This document shows positions 1 to 13,100 of a stretch of DNA of 64,000 bases, piece by piece. The notes under the pieces were generated by a model. The model did no database searches. It was given only the letters and a program-made list of their open reading frames with translations, and was not told the origin of the DNA. Position 1 is the first letter of the stretch, and every line of letters starts with the position of its first letter. The stretch spans positions 19,826,717 to 19,890,716 of the forward strand of contig OY727098.1 of NCBI GenBank assembly GCA_963402885.1, written 5' to 3'. Both the position numbers and the translations under genes were made by a program. This stretch comes from Antedon bifida (taxonomy: Eukaryota > Echinodermata > Crinoidea > Comatulida > Antedonidae).

Positions 1-1640
1 GTATATCATTATCAGTTGGCCAAATGAATACTGTAATACTATAATAATGAATAGTTGATACAGTAAAATCAGTTAAACAATTATGTTTAACCAGTTTTTT
101 AATTCGTTCCTGAAAACACTAAGCCCTGTTTAGAAAACATGCCCACTGTTCCAAATTTTACATAGAAGGTGTTTTAATGTTCTTTGTAATTTGTTGATGT
201 TGACTAAACCAACTACTGCACAGCTACAGTAATTGAATTGGAGTTAATATTTATGTAACTAATATTGCCATAGGCTTTACATAGGAGACCTGTGGTGTTT
301 TGTTAATATTTAACACAGGGTTTAACACAGTAACTGTGGAGTACTCATGGAGATTAAAAAAGGTGTTCAGACCCAATTAAATTTGCTAAATCCGAGTATT
401 TAAAACAAAAGTTTTAGCATCAGGGGCACACGGTACATCTTATTATTACTGCAGTAATATCACTGATTACTGTCATGTTTGTTCATTGGCTGGGATCTAC
501 AGAATGTCACTGACCGAGAAGTAGCATTTCTATATCCATGGTTAATCTGACCTGCTGCTTCGTGGTGAGCTATTTGCGAACACTAAATCCGCTGTCTTTT
601 TCAGACGCAATTAACAATTTTGTACGCTGCGTACAAATCTCTACAATTAAGCTGCAAGTTTGAACAGTTCTTTACTGTAATTCAGGACATAACGCTTGAT
701 CCAGGTCCCTGGATTGGAAGGTTTAAACTGGAAATAATCTAGCTTACATTTTGTGTACGTGCTAAATAGTAGCAACAGTACACGGCATGGCAACTGACTT
801 AGCAAATACTGTATGGTGTTTCCTATAATAGTACAGTAGCTCAGTAACTATGCTTTACATACTGTCGTCTCTATCTTTGACTGTAAACAATACAATGTAT
901 ATTGATCTCATAATAAACCTGCTGCAAATGTGCTTAATAGGGTCAAGTGTCATAAAGTATATATTTGTATTTCAAAGTCTACTGATTAAAACTGTGCACT
1001 TTAAACTAAATATAAATCACCAACAAAATTTAGAACAAAGATTTTAATTTTATGTGAAAAAAAAGATGAATTACTTGTACTCATAAACATTCATTTTTTT
1101 GTATACTATTCTTGACATTTAGTGTCATACCATGGATACCTGACTGTAACTATGGGATAATTATAATTAAGTTCCATTGAATCAGACGCAGATTTAGGTG
1201 GGATACAGGCTTTAGCCCTACCTAAAATTTAACAGCCATGTCTTTTAAAAATAAAATAACTATTTTTATTTTTCTGCAACCCGGCGGATCGTTTTTATCA
1301 TTAATTATGAAATATTTAGCCCTCCCTAATATATAATGCTGGATCCGCCCATGTGAATTAACATAAATTAACATTTTAAAGATATCAAAATACAGTGTGT
1401 ATATGATATGGCCTGTTCCCCTGTTTCTTGGTAAGCAACAAAACTACTTGCTCATTGTGAAGGTTTAGATTAAAACAATGCTTATGAAACATGTATGAAG
1501 CAGACTATACTGTGTGGTATGATACATTGTTTGTTCAGACTTTGCAAATAAATTTATTGAATATCTGATTAAAAATGTACATGTATATATTAACAAAAGA
1601 TGGTAGAGTTATATTGATTTTTTCCTTTTGCACTTTTCAG
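1..1640. other. Intronic/upstream DNA of the GIPC gene, no exon recognised
   Basis: No coding exon could be supported before the acceptor at 1639-1640. The earlier GIPC exons (N-terminus, PDZ domain) should lie to the left of the window. About 1185-1355 looks like a short dispersed repeat with weakly inverted ends (a cagacgcag-type start and a ggatccgccc-type end); I could not define it exactly. Confidence 0.5.
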
Positions 1641-2946
1641 CCCTTAGAATGGGAAACAAGAGCTGTAAAGAGAATTGATGATTTATTGGAGTCATTCATG
1701 GGAATAAGAGATGAAGAATTGGGTAAGAAAAATCTTACATTTTATTTACTTGAAATTTATCATATTTAAATATATACTAAAATGAATGAAAGGCAACATT
1801 GTAACCAAACGCTATTGAGGGGTTACTCCTACCATGGAGGAAATATACATTTTCTCCATGCTCCTACAGTATACAGTAAAAGGATACTTTTTTTGGTTCC
1901 AAAGATACTGTAGTCGGTATTTTTTATAGAAAGTTTGGGTTCTCATTGGATCTCATAGTGAATGAAATGTATGAAATTAAATGTTTACCTATTAAGTGTG
2001 TTAGAATTATTTTTATTCTGTACGATCTTGATCAGTAACATGTGAAATTACAGCAGAAGTTTGATCATAGTGTTAAAACATATATAGATCATTTGCAGTG
2101 ACGTCACATTTTCAGCCATCTTGGTAGTATGTAGACAAACATCTACTGACCTGTATTTATTAACACAGCTTGTATGAACAAGATGGCGCAATGGTAAGAA
2201 GGCTTGTGTGTCACAAGTTTGAGACCTACCTCGTCCTTCAAATTGGATGTTTAGCCATTGACATTTTCTCCATGCTCCTACAGTATACAGTAAAAGGATA
2301 CTTTTTTTGGTTCCAAAGATACTGTAGTCGGTATTTTTTATAGAAAGTTTGGGTTCTCATTGGATCTCATAGTGAATGAAATGTATGAAATTAAATGTTT
2401 ACCTATTAAGTGTGTTAGAATTATTTTTATTCTGTACGATCTTGATCAGTAACATGTGAAATTACAGCAGAAGTTTGATCATAGTGTTAAAACATATATA
2501 GATCATTTGCAGTGACGTCACATTTTCAGCCATCTTGGTAGTATGTAGACAAACATCTACTGACCTGTATTTATTAACACAGCTTGTATGAACAAGATGG
2601 CGCAATGGTAAGAAGGCTTGTGTGTCACAAGTTTGAGACCTACCTCGTCCTTCAAATTGGATGTTTAGCCATTGATCTGTTTATCTCACAAAATGAATTA
2701 CCCATCCTATTCTTTCCATAGCCGGTATCCATTGATCTCTTTCTAATTCTCCTCCAAATAATCAATTTTCTAATTCATCATTTATTTCTTTCAGCTGGAA
2801 CAATGGTTGATCTCGGTAAAGACAAGAAATCACCTATTGAATTTCAAACAGCGCTTAACCAACAACTTGGTGATTTTGAATTTCCAGACGATATTATATT
2901 TGATATATGGGGTGCTATTACAGATGCTAGGGCCGGAAGAATATAG
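1641..2946 (+). CDS. GIPC: GIPC family PDZ protein, last two coding exons (C-terminal GH2 domain)
   Basis: Two exons, 1641..1722 and 2795..2946, join in phase (one base carried over) to give the last 77 residues, ending in TAG at 2944-2946. The first exon reads RIDDLLESFMGIRDEEL. The second contains MVDLGKDKKSP, then LGDFEFPDD and FDIWGAITDARAGR. These match the end of the GH2 domain of animal GIPC1/2/3, for example the conserved DLLES(Y/F)MGIRD, (V/I)FDVWGAI and DA(K/R)xGR blocks. GIPC proteins are cytosolic adaptors: a central PDZ domain binds C-terminal peptides of receptors and RGS-GAIP, and the GH2 domain binds myosin VI to move endocytic vesicles. Only the myosin VI-binding end is in the window. 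Splice sites are good (ttttcag/CCC, TTGG/gtaag, tttcag/CTG). The 1.07-kb intron holds a perfect tandem duplication. Confidence 0.93.
1847..2674. repeat. Perfect 414-bp tandem duplication in the GIPC intron
   Basis: Bases 1847-2260 recur as 2261-2674 in direct orientation. Reading the two copies side by side I found no difference. Perfect identity in an intron means a very recent duplication, or an assembly artefact such as two haplotypes placed in tandem. Each copy ends with the tRNA-like segment described separately. Confidence 0.9.
2182..2238 (+). repeat. tRNA-derived (SINE-like) segment, second copy at 2596-2652
   Basis: The stretch has a box A-like TGGCGCAATGGTAAG and, about 30 bases on, a box B-like GTTTGAGACC, the internal RNA polymerase III promoter layout of a tRNA gene. 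I cannot fold it into a clean cloverleaf with a CCA-ready acceptor stem, so I read it as a tRNA-derived repeat and not a working tRNA. It lies inside each copy of the 414-bp duplication. Confidence 0.45.
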
Positions 2947-3281
2947 AACCTAGTTTAATGAAGCACACCTTGCATGCATGCACTCGGTTATCAACCCATG
3001 ATTCCAGCCATAATAATACTAAATCTTATTAAGTGTATTCTAAATTCTATTATCAGTATATACTGTACTACAATCGGTGGCTATGGATGCATTTTCACCA
3101 GTGGACCCTAGTAAAAGTTTTGATGTAATGTAGTCCATGATAGGCCCATGTCTAAACAAAAATCATGAAAACCATTACAATCATTGATACCATTGATTAG
3201 TATTTTCATTGGACATGGTTAGAGAGTGACCTTTATTTAAGGTTATTTTTTATACAATTCTCTTCTATCTACAGAGACATA

Positions 3282-3287
3282 AATAAA
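3282..3287 (+). promoter_or_regulatory. Likely poly(A) signal of the GIPC gene
   Basis: AATAAA lies 336 bases after the GIPC stop codon and is the first clear hexamer there. The DNA after it is very AT-rich and has further hexamers (for example near 4075), so a longer 3' UTR is possible. Confidence 0.45.
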
Positions 3288-3299
3288 GGTTAAAGGATT

Positions 3300-4585
3300 T
3301 AACATTAATATTAGTTATGGCTTTTTAGGGGGAACGAGAAGACATTAGGAAAAGAGGAAAAACAAGGACCAAAGTAGCTTTATATTATGTTCATTTTTTT
3401 TTTATGGTCATTTTAATTTTTGCCGATCTAATCTTGTATTATTTTGATTGTGAAAAGTATTTCTGTACTTCATTAATCATGGAGGTACAGTACTGGTTTA
3501 TTTGATACTGTACGTGCTGTGCATTAAAGCATATTTTAATACTTTGATGTACTGCCTGTAAACAGTAGGTAATGACCCATATGTACTTATCTTTAAATGT
3601 GTTGTACTAGTTGCTTTCAGTTGTACATGTAATCATTGAAACAAATTGAGTTTTGTTTCAGTTTTAAAATTCAAATTTGTTAATATCGCATTCACTACAA
3701 TATAATTAGAGACAAAATATTTGGTTTGTTATAACTACTAAATAAAATAACTCTAGCAATATTAATAATCCAAGGTTATAGTAATATATAATCAATGTTT
3801 ATTTAAATTTTAGTTCAGGCTATAATAAACTAAAAATGATATACATTAATGGTTTTTTTGTGTTAATTTTAATCCCAATATTTACTATATTTTTGTTTTA
3901 GAGGTAGGTAGATTAACAACATTTCATTTCCATTTAAAATAAAAATCTTAATAATAAGTTTTCAATATTATGTATTAATTTTAGTTATGAAATTTACTTA
4001 TAAACGTAATTATAATTTTTTTTAAAGAATATTTTACGTGTAAGATACTTTAGTGTTTAGTTTATGTTCAGTACAATAAATGTCAATATTTACTTAAACA
4101 TATATAGTTTCCTTAATTAACACAATTACTGTATTTGTAAGATATTATAATATTCATTAACATCTTGTACATAGATATTGTGTTTGACTGTACTATAACT
4201 GTTATTAAAATTTACAAAATGTGTGAATTAAAATAATAATGTTAGTTTTAACAATGTAAATGTATGATAGTCAACATTCCCAAAACCAGATGGAAACCTA
4301 GAAAATGTGTGTATGCTGAATTGTACTCATTTATAGCCTAAGTTTTAGTCATAATGAAAGTTATTAAGTGTGTTGATATAACTGCTAGTTACACATATTA
4401 CCAGTATACACGCTTATGCTAGGGAAACACAAAAACTATATTGAATTCCACATTCTGGAAATGTTTATTGACTTAAGCGAAATACTTAGTGTTTGTGAAT
4501 AAGGCCACAGGATGCCCTAAATTGTAAAAATGTACCTATACCCATAGAACATGATGCATTGTGTATACAAGTAATTATTTTTAAA
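3300..4585. other. AT-rich non-coding DNA
   Basis: No exon or ordered repeat is visible. It could include distal 3' UTR of the GIPC gene. Confidence 0.6.
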
Positions 4586-4714
4586 TACAGTAGAACTCCT
4601 ATTAAAGAAGTGTCTCCTTAATAGGGGTTGACTGTAGTGTTAAAATATATCTCATCTTGTTTGTTTCACAGGAAAGTACTCCTTAATAGAAGTGTCCCAA
4701 ATGGTTCTACTGTA
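4586..4714. mobile_element. Small MITE with CAGTAGAAC terminal inverted repeats and TA ends
   Basis: The segment starts TACAGTAGAACTCC and ends GGTTCTACTGTA, so about 11 bp are inverted at the ends. Outer TA dinucleotides fit the TA target duplication of Tc1/mariner-type elements. The interior carries the words 'cctattaa' and 'ccttaatag', related to the words in the foldback element near 16 kb. No coding capacity. Confidence 0.65.
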
Positions 4715-5640
4715 TTATGGTAGTTTCAAAACATTTTCTAACAACACTGCTGAGATCACAAAGTAATGGTATCAGGAAAATAGTAAATTTGTAATTAAAA
4801 GATGTTACTACTATTGAATTATTAGATAAAACAGTACAGTAACCATGTAATCTAATAGGCAGCTGTTTAAATGATTTAAGTGTAAAGGTCAATTTCAAGT
4901 TAATTTTTACAAGTTATGTATCAATATCATTAGCTTTTGTGTACATTAGTAAAATAATATTGGTTTTATTAGGATAATTGTAGGATGATTAGCACTGTAC
5001 TTCTCTTCTTAAAGAGGAATTATGTTTGAAATTGTTGATATAATATATAAATCCATTTATAACCTCTTTTTGTTCATAAAAGCGTTGTGAATAAACCATT
5101 CATTTTTTAGACTGGTGCTAGGAAGGGAGAAACAAGTTTTTAAAGAGATGAATAGACAATATATAGAGGGCACTGTAACATAAATTGAAACAACTTAAAT
5201 TGATACTGGCTGTCAAAAAGGTCAATTTGTAGTACAGTACAGAATACCATATAGAAATAGGACACTTGGGACCTTGCTTATCAACAAATAAAAAAATGAA
5301 TATTGCAAATATTCCTAAGAAAATGTGCATTTAACGTAAAATGAGTAATTTTATGTAATATCTTTTCATAAACTCAATTTAACTGGTTCAATTTGTTGTT
5401 TTTTTTAATGCACTATCCAGTTTGAAATGAAAGTCTATATCACAACGATGTAATTTACTGCTCATTGGGAAAAGTGGAATTAAGCTATTAAACTAATAAT
5501 TATATATGTCATTCCTATCATGCCATACATTCCACTTAATTAGCAGCGAGTAATAATATAAATTAATATATTTTATGTTAATTATGTAATTCCAGATTAT
5601 GAATTAAATTGTATGTCTTGATTTTTTATTTGTTTTGTAC
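4715..5640. other. AT-rich non-coding DNA
   Basis: Short open frames here (for example 4707-4898 and 5118-5330 on the minus strand) have low-complexity composition and no recognisable domain. No gene or ordered repeat is seen. Confidence 0.6.
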
Positions 5641-5689
5641 TTTTTATTTTTAATCTTGGAACAGACAGCGACTATATAGTATATCAAAT

Positions 5690-6158
5690 TCTTTTTCTTG
5701 ACATAATGTGGTTGTATGACACCATATGATGTAATATGGCAATATACAGGCATGGGTTGCAATATTGGTGCATAATTTTTTGGGTGAATTTGAAGGGATG
5801 TTGTTGAAAAATTGGCAAATTTGGACCATTTTATTTCTCAACATAAAGTGGTTCTATGGCACCATATATTTAGCAATATATGGGCACGTATTGCAATGCT
5901 AGTGCATAATAACTGCATTTTAAAAGTCCATATTTTGGGTGAATTTGCAAAAAATCCCTGTACTATAGTACAGGGATTTTGTCGAAAAATGGGCAAATTT
6001 TGATTACTTTATTTCTCAACATAAAGTGGTTCTATGGCACCATATGATGTAATACGGCAATATATGGGCACGTATTGCAATGTTAGTTCATAATAACTGC
6101 ATTTTAAAAAGTTCATATTTTGGGTGAATTTGCAAAAAAATCCCTGTACTGTTATTAC
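5690..6158. repeat. Direct repeats of about 178 bp, another copy at 8805-8985
   Basis: The block containing 'tttctcaacataaagtgg', 'caatatatgggcacg', 'gcattttaaaa' and 'gggtgaatttgc' occurs as a partial copy near 5690-5790, a copy at about 5790-5958 and a copy at about 5960-6158. A further copy in the same orientation lies at 8805-8985, on the far side of the palindrome array. The joint between copies is the palindrome ccctgtactatagtacaggg at 5957-5976. The array therefore looks inserted into, or grown out of, this older tandem repeat. Confidence 0.75.
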
Positions 6159-6160
6159 TG

Positions 6161-8625
6161 CCCTGTCATGAAAGAACGACTCAACTGACACATTTTTCAA
6201 AAATCCCTTTTCTAACTTTTTGGGCTATTTAGGGAATGATACAATATTCAGATATTCAAAATATTAACTAGAAATATGAAATTTAAAAATCAAAATACCA
6301 CTTAATTACAAGTGTGTGTTACTATTGTCACCAAAGACTAACTCAACTACAAATGCCATGAAAGACTCACTCAAATGACATATTAATACTTAAAAGTAAA
6401 AATACAAGAAACATGAAAAACAATTTTCGAAAATTTCCCTGTACTATAATAGTACAGGGATTTTTTCAAAAAAATGGCAAATTTTCGACCTTTTTATTTT
6501 TCGATAAAACTGGTTACTATAGCACAATTAACATGCGCAGAACCCATTAGTCGACTCTGTGCATGTTTATTATGCTATAGTAACCATTTATGTCAAAAGT
6601 AACCACTTTTGACATAAATGGTTACTATAGCATAATAAACATGCGCAGAGTCGAATAATGGGTTCTGCGCATTTCAATTGTGCTATAGTAACCATTAATG
6701 TCAAAACTGGTCTATAGCACAATTGACATGCGCTGAACCCATTATTCGTCTCTGCGCATGTTTATTATGCAATAGTAACCATTTATGTCAAAAAATAAAT
6801 TGGTCGAAAATCGGCCATTTTTCAAAATTTCCCTGTACTATAGTACAGGATTTTTTTCAAAAAAATTGCCAATTTTCGACCTTTTTATTTTTCGATAAAA
6901 CTGGTTACTATAGCACAATTAACATGCGCAGAACCCATTAGTCGACTCTGCACATGTTTATTATGCTATAGTAACCATTTTTGTCAAAAGTAACCACTTT
7001 TGGCATAAATGGTTACTATAGCATAATAAACATGCGCAGAGTCGAATAATGGGTTCTGCGCATTTCAATTGTGCTATAGTAACCATTAATGTCAAAACTG
7101 GTTACTATATAGCACAATTGGCATGCGCAAAACCCATTATTCGTCTCTGCGCATGTTTATTATGCAATAGTAACCATTTATGTCAAAAAATAAATGGGTC
7201 GAAAATCGGCCATTTTTCGAAAATTTCCCTGTACTATTATAGTACAGGGATTTTTTTTAAAAATGGCCAATTTTCGACCTTTTTATTTTTCGATAAAACT
7301 GGTTACTATAGCACAATTAACATGCGCAGAACCCATTAGTCGACTCTGCGCATGTTTATTATGCAATAGTAACCATTTATGTCAAAAAATAAAAGGGTCG
7401 AAAATCGGCCATTTTTCGAAAATTTTCCTGTACTATAGTACAGGAATTTTTTCCAAAAAATGGCAAATTTTCGACCTTTTTTTTCGATAAAACTGGTTAC
7501 TATAGCACAATTAACATGCGCAGAACCCATTAGTCGACTCTGCGCATGTTTATTATGCTATAGTAACCATTTATGTCAAAAGTACACTTTTTACATAAAT
7601 GATTACTATAGCATAATAAACATGCGCAGAGTCGAATAATGGGTTCTGCGCATGTCAATTGTGCTATAGTAACCATTTATGTCAAATATGGTTATGATAG
7701 CACAATTGACATGCGCAGAACCCATTATTCGACTCTGCGCATGTTTATTATGCAATAGTAACCATTTACGTCAAAAAATAAAAGGGTCGAAAATCGGCCA
7801 TTTTTTGAAAATTTCCCTGTATTATAGTACAGGAATTTTTTCAAAAAATGGACCTTTTTATTTTTTGATAAAACTGGTTACTATAGCACAATTAACATGC
7901 GCAGAACCCATTAGTCGCCTCTGCGCATGTTTATTATGCTATAGTAACCATTTATGTCAAAACTGGTTACTGTAGCACAATTGACATGCGCAGAACCCAT
8001 TATTCGTCTCTGCGCATGTTTATTATGCAATAGTAACCATTTATGTCAAAAAATAAAAGGGTCGAAAATCTGTCATTTTTCAAAAATTTCCCTGTACTAT
8101 AGTACAGGGATTTTTCAAAAAATGGCAAATGTTCGACCTTTTTATTTTTCGATAAAACTGGTTACTATAGCACAATTGACATGCGCAGAACCCATTATTC
8201 GACTCTGCGCATGTTTATTATGCAATTATAGTAACCATTTACGTCAAAAAATAAAAGGGTCGAAAATCGGCCATTTTTCGAAAATTTCCCTGTACTATAG
8301 TACAGGAATTTTTTCAAAAAAATGGCCAATTTTCGACCTTATAATTTTTCGATAAAACTGGTTACTATAGCACAATTAACATGCGCAGAACCCATTAGTC
8401 GCCTTTGAGCATGTTTATTATGCTATAGTAACCATTTATGTCAAAACTGGTTACTGTAGCACAATTGACATGCGCAGAACCCATTATTCGCCTCTGCGCA
8501 TGTTTATTATGCTAATCAAAATAATATTATCTACACACGTGAAGAGCTAAAACAAGAACACGTTTTGTTGATTATCTCAAAACTTTGCTTTATGCAGTTG
8601 AGTCGTTCTTTCATGACGGGGCATA
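6161..8625. repeat. Array of alternating palindromes bounded by a 21-bp inverted repeat
   Basis: Two hairpin modules alternate. Module 1 runs from GGTTACTATAGCA to TGCTATAGTAACC with inner arms ACATGCGCAGA/TCTGCGCATGT, about 75 bp; I count about 15 copies between 6510 and 8515, in both orientations. Module 2 runs from GGTCGAAAAT to ATTTTCGACC around the core CCTGTACTATAGTACAGG; about seven copies, at roughly 6435, 6826, 7227, 7424, 7814, 8088 and 8286. Bases 6168-6188 are the exact reverse complement of 8595-8615, so the array sits between inverted ends. No transposase is encoded. All short open frames inside are repeat translations in several frames. Confidence 0.85.
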
Positions 8626-8989
8626 GATTTGCCCCAAGTCTGTATTATCTTTTTTTTTTATTTATTTGTTTTTATTTCGACCGCGATTTTTGTCTGAAAA
8701 AATCAAGTAGTATACGTATGAAACGCCATATGTGCCAAAATATTTATCTTTTTACTAATATTAAGACAAAACTCCGTCTGGAACCCAGACTAGACGGGGC
8801 AGTATAGTACAAGGATTTTGTGGAAAAATAGGCAAATTTGGATGATTTTATTTCTCAATATAAAGCACCATATGATGTAATATGGCAATATATGGCACGT
8901 ATTGCAATGTTAGTGCATAACTACATTTTAAAAAGTTCACATTTGGGTGAATTTGCCGACAATTCCTATACTATAATAATAACTGTAAA

Positions 8990-10100
8990 CCTCATATAAT
9001 CGCCTAAACAACAATCAAGTTCCGTAATATTTTACGTAAAGCTTTTACAAAGACCGCTAGCATATTTGATTTGTTTTTTTTTATTTAGCGAGTCAGTAAA
9101 AACATTAAAAAGCATAACATATAAGCAAAAATAAAACATTGCACGGGTAATTTATAAAATGGAATACAATACCGATACAGCACTGAAAATATAAAACTAT
9201 ATTATATAATAAATTTACTAGGTTGTGCATGCTTCGACAGCAATCATTTGTATTTATACTATTTCATTCATTTTGGTTCATATAAATATTTAAGAAAATG
9301 GAAACTTATGTTACAGCTGTCGACACACTGCATTTTCATGGGAGTCACGCGCATAAACAATTTGTCATTGCATTTTCAGATTGCAGAAAGACCATGGCAA
9401 GTCACACAAGACAATCTTGCATAAGACTAGATAATGATGAGGAGTAAGAGCATCATGTAAATAAGACAAAAGAATACCAGCGTTCCATACAGTAGGTGTC
9501 TCCATAGCTCTCATCTTAATACAGGATGAGCTTCAACGCTTTCAAAACTAAGGTATGTGACTATAATACTGTAATAATACTGATAGTAACTATGCCTATA
9601 GTAGTAAAAATAGCAAACATTTTGGTACAGAGCTACTGTATGATATGAACCATGAGTCTAGCATTAAAAAGCTACTGCTACAGTTACACAACAGGTCAAT
9701 CAAATATATCTTTTACAATACTGTAGTATGCATGCTGTTAAAATACCATATAATTCCTGCAGTTACATTGTATTTTGACTAATCTATATGATTCCAATAC
9801 ATATAAACCGTACTTCTGTAAGTGACTATATCTACCAACCAGACTATATCTACCAACCAGGGAGATGTATGTAAATTTCACATCTCCATGTACCAACGAA
9901 TACAACAACAGTGTATTTTTACTGTATAAGGGTAATGTTATGATGGTATATAATACTAGAAATAGAAAATACATGTGAAACACATGATGTTGATGTTGTA
10001 TTCCTATGATACTGGGCAAATCTAGATACAGCACCGAGAACCGGGTGTTTCTATAAGGTTGTACACCAGACATTTAGCACAGCAATGTTGTCCTTTAATA
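8990..10100. other. Non-coding DNA downstream of MS4A-like gene A
   Basis: No exon or ordered repeat is recognised. A minus-strand AATAAA at 10106-10111 could serve as the poly(A) signal of gene A, whose stop codon is at 10165. Confidence 0.5.
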
Positions 10101-10164
10101 CATGTTTTATTAGTAAAACTTAATGGGATCATGCCCATTTAACTTTACTGGATGCATAGATGTT

Positions 10165-13100
10165 TTACACTGGGTGATCTTTTACTGGATGTTCACTATA
10201 AGCCGGCAGTTCTGCTTGAGCTTGCCCTACATACTGGTTGTTTTGCTGTGGTTGACCAATGACCTGTGGTTGACCCATGACCTGTGGTTGACCCATGACC
10301 TGTGGTTGACCCATGACCTGTGGTTGACCATAATACTGCTGCACCATAGGATATCCTTGAACACTAACTTGACCTGTACAGAAGTTGCATGAAGTTTTAG
10401 TGTGCACATTTCATGGCTGAAGAATCAGAAGACACATCGTGTTTATCAACCATTATTCATGTGGACATTTCTTGTTTGTTTTATAACAATTTTTTTACAT
10501 ATTAATGCTGCTTTCTTTATATTTTAAATTAGAAAATGTATAAGTTTATAAAAGTTAACATATTTGTGTCATATCCTCAGTGTTCGAATGTGCAGGTGTA
10601 TAACTAAAACTATAAGTAAGAATATCGTTGTTGTAAGCACTGCTTGTTTGCTAGCACAAACCAGGGAATCCTGCACAAACTAGTGCATACAAAACACAAT
10701 GTCGCAACCTATACTTTACGAATGGAAGTAATCAAACCATTATTGTTGAGAGAACTAAAGTTGACTTAATTGATTGACATTTATAAAACTTACCAGATTG
10801 TACCACATACGATGCATATTGAGTCTGGAAAAAAGCAAAGGTAACTATATTATTACTCGATGTCATAATATATCACCCATATGCCCACACGTATTTGTCA
10901 AATTTGGAAAAATAGACAAGCAAATTTTCTCAATTCAAAAAAAAAATGTTTACATTGTCTCGTCATAGATGTTGCAAGAGCTAAAATTCCAAATTTTAGC
11001 TTAAGTCACTATCGGTTGACGAGATATGGGCAACCGAATGTGTCGCATGATCTCAAAGTGCAAAGGGTAAATATTTTCCCTTGTTAGCCAATTACGATAT
11101 CGAGAGGAGGTTAAAACAACTGAAATGTGGAGAGTTATGTAAATTCCCATGGAACCTCTCTATAAGCAAGTAATAAGTACGGGAGCAATTTATCCCACTC
11201 TCGGAGATCATCCTGAACAAACTTTCCCAGGGAAAATGCTACACTGGTCTACAATTCCGTATCTGAATTCCGGATCAACTCCGAATTTTCGTTTTTGCGG
11301 TGTAAAACGAGTTTCTATTTTCTTTTTTCGGGACCAACCAAGTTTTCGCAAGAAAAAAACACTCAAAAATGAACGAATAAAATCGATCTGTACTTAAGAA
11401 ATTGAGAAGAATATTTACTAATGAAACTGTCAAGCCAGAAATGGTATAATAATTCTTTAAAACAGTATAATTACATTAATATTTTTTTTATTAAAAATGA
11501 TTTAGATTATTATTTTATGTTTGGTCTTTTGGTTTTTTGTATTAAAACTTTTAAAACCCAACAAACAGAAATTAGCAGCTTTAGTAACTCACATTTGTGG
11601 ATGTTCCACAACAACAAGTCGCTCCACAGCACATGTAGACTGATGAAGTGATTGCAACCACAAGTTCTATGCCTCCAATTAGTGTACAAACAATGTCAAC
11701 AGCAGCATATTCAGTGTTCTATATATTAAACATTATCTTTTTCAATTTCAGTATTAATTATTATATCCTATATTAATAGGATACCTCGACCAACCATATA
11801 GTAAATAGTAAATATTTTGAATTCAGGAACGGTATCTCCTCACAGGCTTAAGTATAGGAGTTGTGTACTGAAACATTCAAATATGCTGGTACTGTATACA
11901 GAATACAAATGTATACAGAATACACATGTATACAGAATACACTCATGGCAATGAAAGCTGAACACATAGCTATATAATCAATCAAAATTTTCTTTGTAAT
12001 CGGCCAATGTAAACATTTAGGTGGTGTTTTGTGTTCAGACACAATGTTTTTGACAGAGCAAATTATTTAAAAAACCAATTTTGGATAAAGTTAGTAGATA
12101 TTCTAAGTACTGTACAATAATGATGTGTTAATATTACAGAGTCTGAGACGGTATCACTTTAGTCTCCTTGATAATACGTGGGAACTAACTCACGTCAGTA
12201 TAGTAATCGGACGAAGAATATGCACTGCTCATACCACCCCAATAAAGATGGACACATGCTGTAACAGCTGCCAATATTGACATCACAAGACAACCAACAA
12301 TCTGAAATTACAGTTCTTTAAAGTATAGATAAAATAAAAATCTGAACCAATTTTTTAGATATAATAAAAATACGTCGATCTTATAGCGCTTAATGCATAA
12401 AGCCTTAAAGCGCTTCACATTAATACACCGGTTATGTTTTGAATCAAACATACTCCCATAATGTTGCGCAGTTGTCTTGCCTAAGGATACAAGCAATGCG
12501 ACTATTAATATTGTGTGCGGGTACTTTTCAAGATGGACATCCATTAGACAGTGTGTACCGCGATCGAAAAACACTCCTATTTGGGGCAAATCGTTGAACC
12601 TAAATTCGTTTTAATTGTCAATAACTAATTATCTAACTTCACCTAATTATGTTATGGTAAAAATCAGTATTGACAGTATGTACCAATTTTATAAATACCA
12701 TCATGTAAAAATTTCAGAAGTTACGAGAGCGCGATTTACCGAATTTTGCCCTTACGTAAATTTATATTTACACACACACACAGATGTGTCTTTTGGATTG
12801 AACACAGCACAAGAAAAACCAATCATAATAACTTACAGCACAAGAGTTTTGTCCCTTAGAGTGTCCAGCAATTATTCCCAGAATTCCAGCAACAAGATAA
12901 AACTGTTGGAAAAAATGTGACATAAACTTATTATGTAAAAAATGACTGCATTACTAATCTTTCAAGTATTAATTTAGGAAATTTTCATATGTTTTCATCT
13001 AAAATAAAAGCAGTTTATCATAAAATATTAATAACTAGCTAATAATTACCCCAAGTGCACCCCATATTGGCACAGCAATATATCCTTGAAGATACTGAAG

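Noticed and set aside
2182-2238. Functional tRNA gene
   Set aside because: Box A and B words are present but the arms do not pair into a full cloverleaf, and the segment is part of a repeat.
6723-8355. Several plus-strand open frames with repeated LCACLLCNSNHLCQK-type peptides
   Set aside because: They are translations of the palindrome array in different frames; the same DNA words give the peptides, with no start context or domain.
12615-12920. 101-codon plus-strand frame that recurs at 42096-42338
   Set aside because: Its conservation is explained by the recent A/C duplication; it lies antisense in an intron and exon 2 of the MS4A-like genes and has no domain.
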